Source: Anaerococcus vaginalis ATCC 51170 (GTDB lineage: Bacteria > Bacillota > Clostridia > Tissierellales > Peptoniphilaceae). From it: a stretch of DNA of 64,000 nt. Positions 61,993-64,000 of this stretch are shown here, piece after piece. The stretch covers positions 883,166 to 947,165 of the forward strand of contig NZ_GG700527.1 of NCBI RefSeq assembly GCF_000163295.1, given 5' to 3'. The notes beneath the pieces are model-generated. The model made no database searches. It was given only the letters and a program-made list of their open reading frames with translations, and had not been told where the DNA came from. Position numbers and translations under genes: made by a program. How positions within the stretch are numbered: the first letter of the stretch is position 1; each line of letters starts with the position of its first letter.

Positions 61993-62621
61993 TATTTCAA
62001 TTCTTCAATTCTAATTCTTTCAATTACTCCATCTTTCATGCTTATAATTTTAAATTTATAAGAGCCATAAATCAATCTTGTGTTTTCTTTTACCTCGTCA
62101 ATCCCTTCAATTTTTGCAATTTCATAAACTAAACCGCCCAAAGTATTTGACATATCTTGAGGCAAATCTAATTTGTATTCTTTTTTAATTTGCTTTACAG
62201 TCATTGCTGCAGAATAAGTATTGTCGATTTTCGCCATCAATTTATCATCTTTTACAACAAATTTAATAATAGCAAAAATAAGACCAATTGATACAGATCC
62301 AATTAAAATATCAATTAAATCAACAGAATACAAAAGCATTTTTCTTGCAATTACAAACAAAATCAAAGTTAAAATAGCTTCATGAGATCTAGTAATTATC
62401 ATCTCTATTAGCTCAATACCTACTACCAAAAGAAGGGCATACTTCAAAAATTCATTTAATAGCTCATAATTTTGCCTTAATTGTAAAGTTTGTACTATAT
62501 CAATCGAATATCTAATTAAATTTGGTACAGACAATAATAAAGTAAGCAAAATAGTCAAACAAATTAAAACCTCAATTATTTTTATGCCCTTGTCTATTAT
62601 ATCTTTTATTTTTTTTCCCAT
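61992..62621 (-). CDS. Membrane protein: PsiE-like domain fused to CorC_C domain
   Basis: Unknown function. The 209 residues have four likely membrane segments (about 15-38, 57-78, 82-98, 101-122) resembling the phosphate-starvation-inducible PsiE fold. The soluble tail, about 130-208, looks like the transporter-associated CorC/HlyC domain (VKQIKKEYKLDLPQDMSNTLGGLV then KFKIISMKDGVIERIRIEEL). That tail normally follows CBS domains in CNNM/CorC-type transporters. The ATG follows TAGGATTTT, 13 bases after the lipoprotein gene stop, so it is probably in one operon with it. Both domain assignments are by pattern and need a profile search. Confidence 0.7.
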   Translation of the reverse strand: MGKKIKDIIDKGIKIIEVLICLTILLTLLLSVPNLIRYSIDIVQTLQLRQNYELLNEFLKYALLLVVGIELIEMIITRSHEAILTLILFVIARKMLLYSVDLIDILIGSVSIGLIFAIIKFVVKDDKLMAKIDNTYSAAMTVKQIKKEYKLDLPQDMSNTLGGLVYEIAKIEGIDEVKENTRLIYGSYKFKIISMKDGVIERIRIEELK

Positions 62622-62634
62622 AAAATCCTACTTT

Positions 62635-63909
62635 TTAGTAACTTACACCTTCAGTATATTTAGATGCTGAATTCCAAATTAAAAATTCATCTTGACTGCT
62701 ATCGTAAATTGCTTTTATTTGAGCCTCAACAGCTTTTGCATCATAAACCATATAATTTCCTTTGCCAATCCATGATGCAGTAAAATCTTGAATCCATGGT
62801 CTTGATTTTGGTTTGTGTTCAATCTTAGATAATTCTTTTTGTTCTTCTTTTAAATATCTTTTAACTAATTCATAAGGTTCAAGATCAGGTTTTTCTATAT
62901 CAAAAGAATAAAGTCCCCAATGAGAAGGGTATATCATAGAACTCATAACATCAGCTTGATTAGATATTTCTTTAAAATCTTGTCCAATACCACCAGCTCT
63001 ACCAACTTGCATTGAATAACCAAAAACATCAACTCCACAAGGAGTATCATAAGCTTGGAGCATCTCCCTTGCCTCTTTTACAAAGCTAGTAATGGCATCA
63101 ATCCTCTTATCCTCATCTTTTTTTTGGATTTTTTCCCATTTTCCTTTTGAATAATCCAATTTTTCATTAAAAGTTTCAAAACCTTCTGCAAATCTAACAT
63201 AATCAAATTGAATTTCATCAAAACCAACATTTGCTGCAAGCTCAGCAATTTTCAAATTATAATTTCTTACATCATCCAAATAAGGATTCATAAAAGCTTC
63301 ATTAAGTCCATTTGTCCACAAAGAACCATCTTCCAAAACAAATCCCCAATCAGGATGTTTTTCAGTTATAATAGAATCCTTAAAAGTGGTAATCCTACCA
63401 ATAACATATATGCCTTTTTTATGCATTTTATTTATAAAATCTTCAGCATCAATAACTTTATCAGTAGCATATTTTATATCTTTATTATCAGATTTAAAAT
63501 CACAAGTAATATTTCCCCAATCATCCTTTATGTCAATAACAACAGTATTTAACTTAGTGCTATCAATCAAATCAAGATTTTTCTTAAAGGACTTTGGATT
63601 ATTTATTGAATAAGCATTAATATAAATTCCCTTAACACCATCTTTAGGATAATATTTAGATTTTTTTTCATTTAAAGATTTAAGTCTAGATGTATCATAA
63701 TCCATATTATAATCATCAGGTGTAACACCAACAAGATAAGCCTCTCCTGTTGGTTTCTTATCTTTCTTATTATTTTCACTTAAATTAGAAGTTATATTTG
63801 AAGATGAACTATTATCACTCATTTTTTTATTATTTTTACTTGATGAACAAGAAGAAAAATTAATAGACAATATGAGCAAAAGCAATAAAAATATTTTTTT
63901 ATTTTTCAT
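62635..63909 (-). CDS. DUF4015 putative glycoside hydrolase lipoprotein
   Basis: Predicted cell-surface lipoprotein with a TIM-barrel related to glycoside hydrolases; the activity is unproven. The 424 residues start with a signal (KIFLLLLLILSINFSS) and lipobox FSSC with Cys21, then a Ser/Asn/Lys-rich linker of about 40 residues. The domain from about 90 has GVKGIYINAYS, VVIDIKDDWGN, GIYVIGRITTF, GFDEIQFDYVRF and VDVFGYSM, the signature pattern of DUF4015 (PF13200). The ATG follows TAGGAG. It follows the tuf-like gene after an intrinsic terminator. Wall glycan processing is a plausible guess. Confidence 0.86.
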   Translation of the reverse strand: MKNKKIFLLLLLILSINFSSCSSSKNNKKMSDNSSSSNITSNLSENNKKDKKPTGEAYLVGVTPDDYNMDYDTSRLKSLNEKKSKYYPKDGVKGIYINAYSINNPKSFKKNLDLIDSTKLNTVVIDIKDDWGNITCDFKSDNKDIKYATDKVIDAEDFINKMHKKGIYVIGRITTFKDSIITEKHPDWGFVLEDGSLWTNGLNEAFMNPYLDDVRNYNLKIAELAANVGFDEIQFDYVRFAEGFETFNEKLDYSKGKWEKIQKKDEDKRIDAITSFVKEAREMLQAYDTPCGVDVFGYSMQVGRAGGIGQDFKEISNQADVMSSMIYPSHWGLYSFDIEKPDLEPYELVKRYLKEEQKELSKIEHKPKSRPWIQDFTASWIGKGNYMVYDAKAVEAQIKAIYDSSQDEFLIWNSASKYTEGVSY

Positions 63910-63932
63910 ATAAACTCCTAGCTAAAATAGAT

Positions 63933-63962
63933 AAAAAAAGAGCAAGTCTAAAAGACCCGCCC
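63933..63962 (-). terminator. Terminator after the window-edge gene
   Basis: On the minus strand GGGCGGGTCT pairs with AGACTTGCTC (three G-U wobbles) and is followed by seven T. It is about ten bases after the edge gene stop and 24 bases before the lipoprotein start. Confidence 0.78.
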
Positions 63963-63972
63963 TAAATTTATA

Positions 63973-64000
63973 TTATTGAATTACTTTAGAAACAACTCCA
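63973..64000 (-). CDS. tuf: Probable elongation factor Tu, last codons only
   Basis: The minus strand reads the final residues GVVSKVIQ then TAA. This resembles the end of EF-Tu (GVVxKxx after the conserved GGRTVG). With only eight residues visible the call is tentative, but the frame, stop and directly following terminator fit a real gene end. The rest of the gene lies outside the window. Confidence 0.5.

Noticed and set aside
1..64000. Mobile elements, CRISPR arrays, prophage or integrated islands
   Set aside because: No transposase, integrase, phage or Cas-like frame, no regularly spaced repeats and no target-site duplications were seen; gene order is conventional core synteny.

Overview
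The window looks like chromosome of a low-GC, strictly anaerobic Firmicute. The Tissierellia/Peptoniphilaceae (Anaerococcus, Peptoniphilus and relatives) are my best guess, inferred from gene content and not from a search. The pointers are very AT-rich DNA, a V/A-type ATP synthase operon, a fused IspH-ribosomal protein S1, pyruvate:ferredoxin oxidoreductase, [FeFe]-hydrogenase maturases, thiolase, HPr kinase and a large Alu-containing SRP RNA. I saw no insertion sequence, prophage, integrase, CRISPR array or large repeat. It reads as a dense core-gene region.

Layout. 1-6.2 kb: glycolysis (pgk cut by the window edge, gap), trxB, trmL, a HAD phosphatase and nth, all on the minus strand, then rodA on the plus strand. 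6.2-16.5 kb: ywlG, then the V-ATPase operon in transcription order C, I (in two pieces), K, F, E, A, B, D, with miaB just upstream. 16.5-29.2 kb: a long minus-strand block with ispH-rpsA, plsC, cmk, a flavoprotein, an RNA pseudouridine synthase, scpB, scpA, a NUDIX hydrolase, recN, argR, ispA, xseB, xseA, nusB, an Asp23 protein and efp. 29.3-36 kb: tmcAL (plus), then a coiled-coil protein, coaD, rsmD, recG, fakA and a second Asp23 protein. 36-50.9 kb: nifJ, hprK, uvrC, pepP, ychF and tdk (plus), thl, brnQ, map and a nitroreductase. 51-58.3 kb: a short UvrD-like helicase (plus), hydF, hydG, recR, ybaB and dnaX. 58.3-64 kb: tRNA-Ser(GGA), SRP RNA, a CBS protein, a degenerate branching-enzyme homologue divergent from an AraC regulator, a PsiE-like/CorC_C membrane protein, a DUF4015 lipoprotein and the last codons of a gene that is probably tuf.

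How the genes work together. gap, pgk, nifJ, thl and the hydrogenase maturases fit a fermentative anaerobe that oxidises pyruvate through ferredoxin and vents electrons as H2. The V/A-ATPase would couple ATP to an ion gradient. Many genes serve translation and RNA maturation (trmL, miaB, tmcAL, rsmD, efp, rpsA, SRP RNA, tRNA-Ser) or DNA repair and recombination (nth, recN, recG, recR, uvrC, xseAB, dnaX).

Most worth a second look: (1) ATPase subunit I is split in frame by a TAG codon, its N-terminal piece ends in a stalk-like coiled coil, and no separate G/H subunit gene is present in the operon; (2) a GH13 branching-enzyme homologue that appears to have lost every catalytic residue, divergent from an AraC regulator with a 9-bp dyad between them; (3) a structured leader with an intrinsic terminator just upstream of hydG; (4) repeated placement of terminators directly against the ribosome binding site of the next gene; (5) a PsiE-like membrane domain fused to a CorC_C domain.
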